NCBI RefSeq assembly: GCF_014646195.1
Contig: NZ_BMMZ01000004.1
Span: 186,001-250,000 of the forward strand
Length of the DNA: 64,000 nucleotides
Reading direction: 5' to 3'
Origin: Microlunatus endophyticus
GTDB lineage: Bacteria > Actinomycetota > Actinomycetes > Propionibacteriales > Propionibacteriaceae
The position numbers and the translations under genes are program-made. The notes below the pieces were generated by a model, which worked only from the letters and a program-made list of their open reading frames with translations, searched no databases and had not been told where the DNA came from. Below are positions 25,221 through 32,723 of the stretch, piece by piece (the first letter of the stretch is position 1; each line of letters opens with the position of its first letter).

Positions 25221-25784
25221 TCAGCCCGCGGCGCGCAGACCGGCGAGCACGGTGTCGAGGATCGGCCGGCGATAGCTCGGATCGCCGGGGATCTTCGCTA
25301 CGGCGACGACCAGATCGAGGATCTGGTCCAAAGTCAGCGTGGCCTGGATCTCATGCGCCTTCTGGGCGGCGGCGAGCAACGGCGCACCGGAGGCGACGAC
25401 CCGCTCGCGGCTGCTGCCGAAGACTGGATCGGCACGATCCGTGTGCTCGAGGAGTTCGATCGCGACCGGTCGCTTGTCGGTCACATACTGGAAGAACCGC
25501 CGCAGCCACGCGGTGAGCCGCGCTTCGGCGGTCTCGCCCTCGGCGTCAGCTGCGGCAGCGCAGACTGCCTCGACCTCGTCGACGAGCAGCGCCTCGAGCA
25601 GATGTCGCCTGGTGGGGAAGTTGCGATAGAGCGTTGCCGAGCCGACACCGGAGCGCCGGGCGATCTCGATCATCGACACATCGCGACCGGCCGGATCGTC
25701 GTCACGGAATGTCTCGCGTGCCACCTGCAGGATGCGCTGCCGATTGCGTACGGCGTCGGTGCGCTTGGCTGGTTTCTCGGTCAT
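25221..25784 (-). CDS. TetR-family repressor beside an aldo-keto reductase
   Basis: Encodes 187 residues. The DNA-binding helices lie at ~17-63 (RILQVARETF … SMIEIARRSGVGSATLYRNFPTRRHLLEALL), and the rest is an alpha-helical ligand domain (LTAWLRRFFQYVTDKR). It is divergent from the aldo-keto reductase/MFS operon with a long perfect palindrome between, so it most likely represses that operon. The pairing of such regulators with a reductase and an exporter is common for quinone or electrophile response, which is inference. Confidence 0.9.
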   Translation of the reverse strand: MTEKPAKRTDAVRNRQRILQVARETFRDDDPAGRDVSMIEIARRSGVGSATLYRNFPTRRHLLEALLVDEVEAVCAAAADAEGETAEARLTAWLRRFFQYVTDKRPVAIELLEHTDRADPVFGSSRERVVASGAPLLAAAQKAHEIQATLTLDQILDLVVAVAKIPGDPSYRRPILDTVLAGLRAAG

Positions 25785-25805
25785 CGTCAGAAGTCCTTGC
25801 GAAAT

Positions 25806-25844
25806 GGGCAGGGTGTCCGTATCGTTGATCCGGACACCCTGCCC
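25806..25844. promoter_or_regulatory. 39 bp perfect inverted repeat between tetR and the reductase gene
   Basis: GGGCAGGGTGTCCG and CGGACACCCTGCCC are exact reverse complements around an 11-base centre. Its place between divergent genes suggests the TetR operator. The inner GTGTCCG/CGGACAC arms have the length expected for the core. Confidence 0.8.
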
Positions 25845-25889
25845 GTTTTGGTGCCAACTCTACCTGACGGTCTTCTGCAAGGAGCGATG

Positions 25890-26927
25890 ATGGATTACGG
25901 CTATCTCGGACGTACCGGGCTTTCGGTGAGCCGGCTGTGTCTGGGTGCCATGATGTTCGGCGCCTTCGGCAACGCCGAGCACGATCACTGCGTACGGATC
26001 GTCCACCGTGCGCTGGACGCCGGGATCAACATCATCGACACTGCGGATGGCTATTCACATGGCGAGTCCGAAGAGATTCTCGGCAAGGCGCTGACTGGTG
26101 GACGTCGCGACAGTGTGATGTTGGCGGTCAAGTTCGGGCCACCGTTCGACGCCGATCCCAACCACCGTGGCGCTTCCCGGCGCTGGATCATCGAAGGGGT
26201 CGAGGCGTCCCTGCGACGACTGCGGACCGACTGGATTGATCTCTATCAGGTCGGCGTCCCGGATCCGCACACGGACATCGACGAGACGCTCGGTGCGCTG
26301 ACCGACCTGGTACGGGCCGGCAAGATTCGTTCGTTCGGCACCTCCAAGCTGCCGGCGTCCGAGATCGTCGAGGCCCAGTGGGTGGCCGATGGGCGTGGTC
26401 ACGGGAGACCCCGCAGCGAGCAGTCGCCGTACTCGATCCTGACCAGGGCGGTCGAGTACGACCTGTTGCCGACCTGTCAACGCCACGGCATCGGGGTGCT
26501 GGCCTACAGCCCGCTGGCCGGAGGCTGGCTCTCGGGTCGCTACCGCAAGGACACCACGGTGACCGGACCGGGCGCGCCGGCGCGGGCAGGTCGCCGACCA
26601 GGGCGGTTCGACTCGGACAATCCGGCCAACGCCGCCAAGCTCCACGCAGTCGATCGGCTCGGCGCGCTGGCCGACGAGGCCGGTCTCACGCTCGTCCAAC
26701 TGGCGGTCGCCTTCGTCACTCGGCATCCTGCGGTCACCACGGCAATCATCGGGCCCCGGACGATGGAGCACATGGAGGGCTATCTCGCCGCGGACGGGAT
26801 CAAGCTCGCCGATGACGTCCTGGACCGCATCGATGGGATCGTTGCGCCCGGAACCACGGTCGACATTGCGGACAACATGTGGGAATTCGGTACCACCGCC
26901 CTCAATCCGCGGTCCCGTCGGCGATGA
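25890..26927 (+). CDS. Aldo/keto reductase with altered active site
   Basis: Encodes 345 residues from the second of two adjacent ATGs, five bases after GGAG. The TIM-barrel signatures are present: LGRTGLSVSRLCLGAM, FDTA-type IDTADGY (D50, Y55), the catalytic lysine in LAVKFG (K81) and the C-terminal NADPH site. The catalytic His, normally in LYQVHRPDP, is replaced: the protein reads LYQVGVPDP (G122, bases 26253-26255). Without it, normal carbonyl reduction should be weak, so a changed reaction or ligand-binding role is possible. The stop overlaps the next gene's ATG, so it forms an operon with an MFS transporter. Confidence 0.9.
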   Translation: MDYGYLGRTGLSVSRLCLGAMMFGAFGNAEHDHCVRIVHRALDAGINIIDTADGYSHGESEEILGKALTGGRRDSVMLAVKFGPPFDADPNHRGASRRWIIEGVEASLRRLRTDWIDLYQVGVPDPHTDIDETLGALTDLVRAGKIRSFGTSKLPASEIVEAQWVADGRGHGRPRSEQSPYSILTRAVEYDLLPTCQRHGIGVLAYSPLAGGWLSGRYRKDTTVTGPGAPARAGRRPGRFDSDNPANAAKLHAVDRLGALADEAGLTLVQLAVAFVTRHPAVTTAIIGPRTMEHMEGYLAADGIKLADDVLDRIDGIVAPGTTVDIADNMWEFGTTALNPRSRRR

Positions 26928-28345
26928 CAGCTCCGACTCCGCCGTGGTCTCGTCCGGTCCGCCGCGGTCTGGTGCTCGCGATCTGTTGTCTCAGTGTCGC
27001 CGTGACCGGCATCGACATCACCATCGTCAATGTTGCGCTGCCGTCGATCGGTCGAAGTCTGCACGCTTCGGTCAGCGGCCTGCAGTGGACCATAGGCGCG
27101 TACACCCTGGTGATCGCCTGCCTGCTGGTGTTGTCCGGCTCGCTGGCCGATCGGTACGGCCGCAAGCGGATCTTCCAGCTCGGGCTCTGCGTCTTCTCGG
27201 CCTCCTCGTTGCTCTGCGGTGTTGCGCCGGGCGTTGGGTGGCTGATCGCATTCCGAGGGCTGCAGGCAGTCGGCGGATCGATGCTGAACCCGGTCGCCAT
27301 GTCGATCATCGTCAGCGTCTTCACCGAGCCGAAGGAACGGGCCCGGGCCGTCGGCGTCTGGGGATCGGTCATCGGGGTCACGGCAGCGGCAGGACCGATC
27401 TTGGGCGGTGTCCTGGTCAGCGCGCTCGGCTGGCGCTCAGTGTTCTGGGTCAATGTGCCCGTGGGCATCGTCGCAATCGCGTTGACCCAGCGCTTTGTTC
27501 CCGAGTCCAGGGCAGAACGGGTACGGGCCTATGACCCGCCCGGCCAGGCGCTCGTCGTCGTGCTGTTCGCGTCGATCATCGTCGCCACCATCGAGGGTCC
27601 CAACCGGGGCTGGGACTCTCTAGCGATTGTCGGTCTCTATCTGCTGGCGGTTGCCGCGCTGGTCGGCCTGCTGGTCGTGGAATCGCGGCAACCGGAGCCG
27701 TTGATCGACCCACGGTTCTTCCGCAGCCCACCGTTCGCAGGGGCCAACCTGATCGCGCTGGCCATCTCGGCCAGCCTGGGGGGATTCCTGTTCCTCAACA
27801 CGCTCTACCTTCAGGATGTCCGAGGCACGGGTGCGCTGCCCGCTGGGTTGATGATCATCCCGTTGGCTGTCGGACAAGGAGTGTCGGCCAATGTGTCCGG
27901 GCGGTTGCTCGCCGTAAAGGGTGCACGACTGCCGCTGTCCCTGGGTGGCGGCTTGCTCGCCGTCGGTGCCCTACTGCTGATGCCACTGACCGTCCACACT
28001 TCGATCGCGTATCTGTTGGTCACCTACGCTGTCTTCGGTCTCGGTGCCGGTCTGGCCGCGCCACCGGTCACGCACACCGCCGTCTCGGGGCTCCCTCGGG
28101 ATCAGGCTGGTGTTGCGGGAGCGGTGGCCTCCAGCGGCCGACAGTTCGGCATCGCCATCGGTGTCGCGGTCACCGGATCGATCGTGGCGCGCACCGGCGC
28201 GGACTTCATCGCCGCCGGCCGTGCAGCGTGGTTGGTCCTGGCCGCCTGCGGTCTGCTCGCCATGCTGCTCGGCCTGATGTCTACGAGCCGTTGGGCCCTA
28301 GCGACCGCGCGGCGCAATGGCGACCGGCTCGCCTCTCGTCGGTAA
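26924..28345 (+). CDS. MFS exporter, DHA2 (14-TM, EmrB/QacA) type
   Basis: Encodes 473 residues. It has TM1 motif D1 (GIDITIVNVALPSIGRSL), QWTIGAYTL, the loop motif GSLADRYGRKRIFQLG and motif C in TM5 (GVTAAAGPILGGVLV), all DHA2 hallmarks. It is a proton-driven multidrug exporter in the cytoplasmic membrane. The start overlaps the reductase stop (ATGA), so both are presumably under the TetR at 25221. Confidence 0.92.
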   Translation: MTAPTPPWSRPVRRGLVLAICCLSVAVTGIDITIVNVALPSIGRSLHASVSGLQWTIGAYTLVIACLLVLSGSLADRYGRKRIFQLGLCVFSASSLLCGVAPGVGWLIAFRGLQAVGGSMLNPVAMSIIVSVFTEPKERARAVGVWGSVIGVTAAAGPILGGVLVSALGWRSVFWVNVPVGIVAIALTQRFVPESRAERVRAYDPPGQALVVVLFASIIVATIEGPNRGWDSLAIVGLYLLAVAALVGLLVVESRQPEPLIDPRFFRSPPFAGANLIALAISASLGGFLFLNTLYLQDVRGTGALPAGLMIIPLAVGQGVSANVSGRLLAVKGARLPLSLGGGLLAVGALLLMPLTVHTSIAYLLVTYAVFGLGAGLAAPPVTHTAVSGLPRDQAGVAGAVASSGRQFGIAIGVAVTGSIVARTGADFIAAGRAAWLVLAACGLLAMLLGLMSTSRWALATARRNGDRLASRR

Positions 28346-28498
28346 GAAGCTCCGTTGAGTCGCTGGGAATCCGTCGGGCCTGTCGCCGTGGCGCGACACT
28401 TCAATCGGTGACCGTGTTGTCCTCGTCTCACTGGCCACGGCACTCGAGGCGGAACTCCGGGCAGGATCGCATGACGGGCGATGCGGCGGCCGGATTCA

Positions 28499-28840
28499 TC
28501 ACTTGAACTCGCGGACCTCCTGCGGCCAGCCACAAGCCTCGGCGACCTTGCCGGCCCACACTTTGGCCTCGTCCAGCGTGGGAACGTTGATCGCGGTGAG
28601 GCCGCCCAGATACTCCTTGGTCTCCACGTACGGCCCATCGGTGATCACCACTGTGCCGCTGGTCGCATCGGCGCTGAACGCCTCCTCGACCTCTTCGACC
28701 AGACCACCGGCGAATATCAGGACGCCGGCGTCTTTCATCTCTTCGACGACGGCCTTGGCCAGTGGTCCGCGACTGGCGAACCACGCCGCGTCGTGATCGC
28801 CGACCCACTGCTGGTTGAAGAAGATCAGGTATTCGGCCAT
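28499..28840 (-). CDS. YCII/DGPF-domain protein
   Basis: Encodes 113 residues. A single YCII-related ferredoxin-like domain: MAEYLIFFNQQWVG, then the signature ITDGPYVETKEYLGGLTAI (DGPF motif in its DGPY form). Family members resemble YciI and are found near ECF sigma factors or VOC proteins, with no settled enzyme activity. The ATG is preceded by GAGGAGCAGAG. It stands alone, converging with the MFS gene to its left. Confidence 0.85.
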   Translation of the reverse strand: MAEYLIFFNQQWVGDHDAAWFASRGPLAKAVVEEMKDAGVLIFAGGLVEEVEEAFSADATSGTVVITDGPYVETKEYLGGLTAINVPTLDEAKVWAGKVAEACGWPQEVREFK

Positions 28841-28929
28841 CTCTGCTCCTCGTTCCGGGTGCGCGCTTTCTGCTCGCAGTCTCACACAATCAACGAACGG
28901 CTGGTCCCGGTTCCGACACCGCCGGCGCG

Positions 28930-29094
28930 GAAGTCGAGTTGTCGCGAGTTCGAACGCCAGGGAGTCGCGATTCGCCTTCGCAACTCGAGTTGTCGCGACT
29001 TCCGCTTGGCGGGTCGACGGAAGTCGAGTTGTCGCGAGTCTGACGGCCGGATCGTACGAATCCAGGCGCGCCGAAGTCGAGTTGTCGCGAGTTG
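28930..29094. repeat. Four copies of TCGAGTTGTCGCGA
   Basis: The 14-base core occurs at 28934, 28985, 29024 and 29077, spaced 51, 39 and 53 bases. Copies 1, 3 and 4 share the flanks GAAG…GAGT, while copy 2 has exchanged flanks (CAAC…CTTCCGC) as if inverted at its edges. A partial AGTCGCGATTCG lies near 28963. The spacing is irregular and the spacers are unlike CRISPR spacers. It fills the gap between the YCII gene and the mannitol dehydrogenase gene. Confidence 0.85.
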
Positions 29095-29131
29095 TGCGGC
29101 TTGAGGGTCGCCGACGTCGACCGGCCGGGGA

Positions 29132-30616
29132 TCAGGTGAGCTTCTGCACGGTCTGCTGGGCGCCGACCTCGTGCAGTGAGCGGAGCACCTCGAGGTAGGG
29201 CTCGGTGAACCGCGGCTCGTCGACAAGATCACCGAAGAGCTCGCGATTGGTCAGGAACGCCAGTTCGTCGGCATCCGGTGCGATCTGCTTGGCAGCGTAC
29301 TTCTTAAGCGTGTCGGCGATCCGGTCGTTGATCTCGATCGGCTGACCGTCCTCGTCGACCGCCTCGCAGTAGCGGGCCAGCGAGGCGATGATCGCGGCGG
29401 CCAGCCGCACCTCGCCGTCGTGGGCGAGCTGATGGCGTACGACCGGGAGCACGAACTTCGGGATACGGTCCGATGCCTCGAGGCACAGCCGCTGGACCTG
29501 GTCGCGGACATGGGAGTTGGCGAACCGCTCGATCAGCGAGTCCTTGTATTCTTCAAGATCAACTCCGGGGACCGGCTTCAGCGTCGGCGTCCCCTCGCGA
29601 TCCATGTAGGCGCGGGCAAAACGGGCGATCGCAGGATCCTGCGCCGACTCGTGCACCAGCCGATACCCGGAGAGATAACCGAAGTAGGCGATCGCCTGGT
29701 GTCCGGCGTTGAGCAACCGCAGCTTCATCAGCTCGTACGGCTCGACGTCGTCGACGACCTGCACTCCGGCATCCTGGTACGGCGGCCGTCCGAGCGGGAA
29801 ATGATCTTGCAGCACCCACTGCTCGAACGGCTCGCAGACCACCGGCCAGCCGTCCTTGACACCGTGTTTCTCTTCCAGGGAAGCGATGTCGTCGGGTGTG
29901 GTCGCCGGCGTGATCCGGTCGACCATCGAATTCGGGAACGCGACGCTCTCGATCATCCAGTCGGCGAACTCCGGATCGGTCAGCCGGGCATACGACGTGA
30001 AGGTGCCCTTGGCGATCTCGCCGTTGCCCTGGATGTTGTCGCAGGACATCACGGTGAACGGCGGCAGGCCGCGTTCGCGGCGACGCTTCAGCGCGGCGAC
30101 CACCAACCCGTACACGGTCTTCAGCGGTTCGGACGACGCGACCTCGTCCAGGATCGCCTGGTTGTGGTCGTCGAACCTGCCCGTGACTGCGTCGAGGTTG
30201 TAGCCGCCCTCGGTGATGGTCAGCGACACGATCCTGATCTGCTCGCTCGCCATCTTCTCGATCACCGCGTCCGGGTCGTCGGGCGCGAAGAGGTAGTCGA
30301 CGATCGACCCGATCACGGTCACCGCCTGGCTGCCGTCCGGTGCCTTCTCGACGAGCGTGTAGAGGCCGTTCTGCGCCTTCAGCACGTCCCGCATCCGGGC
30401 GTCGTGGGGGAGTACGCCGACTCCGCAGATGCCCCAATCGGTCGCCTTGCCCTCCCGCAGCAGCCGATCCAGATACATCGCCTGGTGGGCCCGGTGGAAA
30501 CCGCCGACACCGAAATGCACGATCCCGGCTGTGACCCGGGACCGGTCATAGGTGGGCAGCGCAATGCCCTCCGCTTCAGCGGGCAGGTCCGCGGACAGGT
30601 CGATCACGGGGGTCAT
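29132..30616 (-). CDS. Mannitol dehydrogenase family oxidoreductase
   Basis: Encodes 494 residues, the usual length for polyol-specific long-chain dehydrogenases. It has GIVHFGVGGFHRAHQAMYLD (NAD-binding turn and family signature, ~31-50), SLTITEGGYN, and the catalytic MKLRLLNAGHQAIAY (Lys and His). It oxidises mannitol to fructose or reduces fructuronate/tagaturonate with NAD(H) in the cytoplasm; the exact polyol is not decidable. A clear AAGGAGGA ribosome site precedes the ATG. It lies 86 bases downstream of a TetR gene on the same strand. No sugar transporter or kinase is adjacent. Confidence 0.93.
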   Translation of the reverse strand: MTPVIDLSADLPAEAEGIALPTYDRSRVTAGIVHFGVGGFHRAHQAMYLDRLLREGKATDWGICGVGVLPHDARMRDVLKAQNGLYTLVEKAPDGSQAVTVIGSIVDYLFAPDDPDAVIEKMASEQIRIVSLTITEGGYNLDAVTGRFDDHNQAILDEVASSEPLKTVYGLVVAALKRRRERGLPPFTVMSCDNIQGNGEIAKGTFTSYARLTDPEFADWMIESVAFPNSMVDRITPATTPDDIASLEEKHGVKDGWPVVCEPFEQWVLQDHFPLGRPPYQDAGVQVVDDVEPYELMKLRLLNAGHQAIAYFGYLSGYRLVHESAQDPAIARFARAYMDREGTPTLKPVPGVDLEEYKDSLIERFANSHVRDQVQRLCLEASDRIPKFVLPVVRHQLAHDGEVRLAAAIIASLARYCEAVDEDGQPIEINDRIADTLKKYAAKQIAPDADELAFLTNRELFGDLVDEPRFTEPYLEVLRSLHEVGAQQTVQKLT

Positions 30617-30702
30617 GGCGGAGCCATCCTCCTTCGGGTAGCTGTTCGGCCGATTCTGTCCATCATGTCAGCATCGCGCGCTGCCGCGGCGACGGGCGGC
30701 AT

Positions 30703-31305
30703 TCAGAGTGAGGCGTGATAGCGCACCAGCGGCAGGAACAGCTGGTGCGCGATGTCGTCGAGGGCCTGGTCGGACGGTGCGGCCCGCTCGGCCAGCATGG
30801 CGTACCGGATCAGTACGCCCGGCATGGCCAGCACCGCATCAGGAACGGGTGCGGCGCCGATCTCTCCGCGGCTGACGGCCTGGTCGATGACCTGCCGGAA
30901 GGCGGTCGGGACGACGGCCTTGGCCTCGTGGGGGATCTCGTCCAGCTCGCCGAACAGTCCGGTTGCGACGTCGATGCCGATCTGCTGGATCCGATCCGCC
31001 AGATCGTTCAGGAGGGCGAGGACGTCGGCTTCGAGGCTTCCGGTATCCGGGGCGTTCCCGACGACTGTGCCGGCGTGGGCTCGTACGGTCGCCAGCACCA
31101 GCGCCGCACGTCCGGGCCAGCGGCGATAGATCACCGCGCGGCTGGTGCCGACCGTACGGGCCACGGCGTCGATGGTGAACGCCGTGTAGCCCTCGCGCTG
31201 CAGCTGGACCCAGGCCGCCTCGAGCAGGGCCTCCTCCAACTCCTGCCCGCGACGGCGGCGGACTGGACTGGCATTGGTCTCGGTCTCCACATGGCGAGGA
31301 TACAT
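30703..31305 (-). CDS. TetR-family repressor of the divergent MFS gene
   Basis: Up to 200 residues. The helix-turn-helix is FTIDAVARTVGTSRAVIYRRWPGRAAL at ~43-69, and the C-terminal domain is TetR_C_16-like. The ATG at 31305 lies inside the palindromic operator, which would make the mRNA nearly leaderless; GTG 31290 is the alternative start. It diverges from the DHA2-type MFS gene at 31351. Confidence 0.9.
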   Translation of the reverse strand: MYPRHVETETNASPVRRRRGQELEEALLEAAWVQLQREGYTAFTIDAVARTVGTSRAVIYRRWPGRAALVLATVRAHAGTVVGNAPDTGSLEADVLALLNDLADRIQQIGIDVATGLFGELDEIPHEAKAVVPTAFRQVIDQAVSRGEIGAAPVPDAVLAMPGVLIRYAMLAERAAPSDQALDDIAHQLFLPLVRYHASL

Positions 31306-31335
31306 GTGTATCTTAAAGTCGTAAGATACACATGT
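31302..31335. promoter_or_regulatory. 34 bp perfect palindromic operator
   Basis: ACATGTGTATCTTA, six bases, TAAGATACACATGT: fully symmetric 14-base arms. TAAGAT occurs on both strands and would serve as the -10 box in both directions, so a bound repressor would shut off the TetR and MFS genes together. Confidence 0.85.
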
Positions 31336-31350
31336 CTCTTAGGGGGAGTG

Positions 31351-32721
31351 ATGGCCAAAGCGCGATTGGAACCGTTGGGGTGGCCGTTGATCCGGCTGGC
31401 ACTGGTCGTGGTTGTCGGCGGCGTGGCGCCACTGGTCGATACGACCGTCGTGAATGTCGCACTGCACACGATCAGCACCGACCTGGACGTCGGCACTCGG
31501 GCGATCCAGTGGGTCACGACGGCCTATCTGCTCACCCTGGCCGTAACCGTGCCGGTCACGGCGTGGGCATCAGACCGCTTCGGCTCGAGAAGGGTCTGGG
31601 TGGTCGGACTCGCGCTGTTCATGATCGGCTCCGGCCTGTGTGCGCTGTCGTGGGACTTCGGGTCACTCGTCGCTTTTCGTGCTGTGCAAGGAGTCGGGGC
31701 CGGGATCATGCTGCCGGTGCTGCAGACGATCCTGGTCCGGGCCGCCGGGCCGACCAAGATCGGTCGTGTGCTCACTGTCGTGATGCTCGTGACCACGATC
31801 GCGCCAATCGCCGGTCCGCTCGTCGGGGGTGCGATCGTGGACGCGGTGAGCTGGCGCTGGGTCTTCGTGATCAATCTGCCGATCTGCGTCGCGGCGATCC
31901 TGCTGGCGCTGCGATTCGTGCCCAGTTCACCGGCCCAGACCCAGAAGCGGCTGGACCTGCCCGGCGTACTGCTGCTGGGCATCGGGACCGCGGCGTTGCT
32001 TTTCGCGCTGAGCAACGCCGCCGGACGCAGCGATCATGCAGTCGCGTCCGTGTGGTCACCACTTGCGGCTGGCCTGATCCTGATTGCGGGATTCGTCGTG
32101 TGGAGCTTCACCAGGGGCGAGGGATCGGCGGTTCCGGTTCGACTGCTCTCCAACCGGGCTTTCGGCTCTGCGACCGCAACGCTGTTCCTGACCGGGCTTG
32201 CGCTCTACGGGGCGCTGTTCCTGATCCCGCTGTATTTCCAGCAGCAGCGTGGTCTCACCGCTTTGACCGCCGGGGCCGTGCTGGCACTCCAAGGCGTCGG
32301 CTCGCTCCTGACCCGATGGGTCGGCAGCATCGTCGACCGTATCGGCGCCCGGTTGATCGCGGTCCTCGGTGTGCTGTTATGCGCGGTGGCCACCGTTCCC
32401 TTCGCGATAGCGACCACGCGGACGAGCTGGGTACTCCTGGGCGTCGCGTTGATCATCCGCGGCGGTGCGCTGAGCGGAGTGAACATCGCGATCACCACGG
32501 GTGCCTTCGTGGACCTGTCCCGGGATCAGGTCCCGGCCGGCTCAGCGATCGTCCGCCTCGTCCAGCAACTCGGCGGAGCGGCGGGCACCGCGGTGTTGGC
32601 CACGGTCGCGGCCGCCGTGGGCTCGGTCACCGGATTCCACGCGGCATTCTTCTGGAGTATCGGCCTGACTCTGATCGCGCTCATCCCTTGCCTGGCAATC
32701 CCTACCAGGCAAGGGATGTAG
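31351..32721 (+). CDS. MFS exporter, DHA2 (EmrB/QacA) type
   Basis: Encodes 456 residues with an AGGGGGAG site before the ATG. Landmarks are PLVDTTVVNVALHTISTDL in TM1, QWVTTAYLLTLAVTVPVTAW, ASDRFGSRRVWVVG and TTIAPIAGPLVGGAIVDAVSW (motif C). It is a proton antiport exporter in the cytoplasmic membrane. It resembles the transporter at 26924 but not closely. It ends in a hairpin shared with the convergent ABC operon, two bases away. Confidence 0.92.
   Translation: MAKARLEPLGWPLIRLALVVVVGGVAPLVDTTVVNVALHTISTDLDVGTRAIQWVTTAYLLTLAVTVPVTAWASDRFGSRRVWVVGLALFMIGSGLCALSWDFGSLVAFRAVQGVGAGIMLPVLQTILVRAAGPTKIGRVLTVVMLVTTIAPIAGPLVGGAIVDAVSWRWVFVINLPICVAAILLALRFVPSSPAQTQKRLDLPGVLLLGIGTAALLFALSNAAGRSDHAVASVWSPLAAGLILIAGFVVWSFTRGEGSAVPVRLLSNRAFGSATATLFLTGLALYGALFLIPLYFQQQRGLTALTAGAVLALQGVGSLLTRWVGSIVDRIGARLIAVLGVLLCAVATVPFAIATTRTSWVLLGVALIIRGGALSGVNIAITTGAFVDLSRDQVPAGSAIVRLVQQLGGAAGTAVLATVAAAVGSVTGFHAAFFWSIGLTLIALIPCLAIPTRQGM
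32685..32715. terminator. Bidirectional terminator-like hairpin at converging gene ends
   Basis: CCCTTGCCTGG and CCAGGCAAGGG form a perfect 11-base stem with a nine-base loop. It lies within the last codons of the MFS gene and just past the end of the convergent ABC gene. No T-run follows. Confidence 0.65.
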
Positions 32722-32723
32722 CA

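Noticed and set aside
25806..25844. Intrinsic terminator
   Set aside because: It lies between divergent starts, where an operator is the simpler reading.
28930..29094. CRISPR array
   Set aside because: Only four 14-base cores, uneven spacing, partly inverted flanks and no cas genes.
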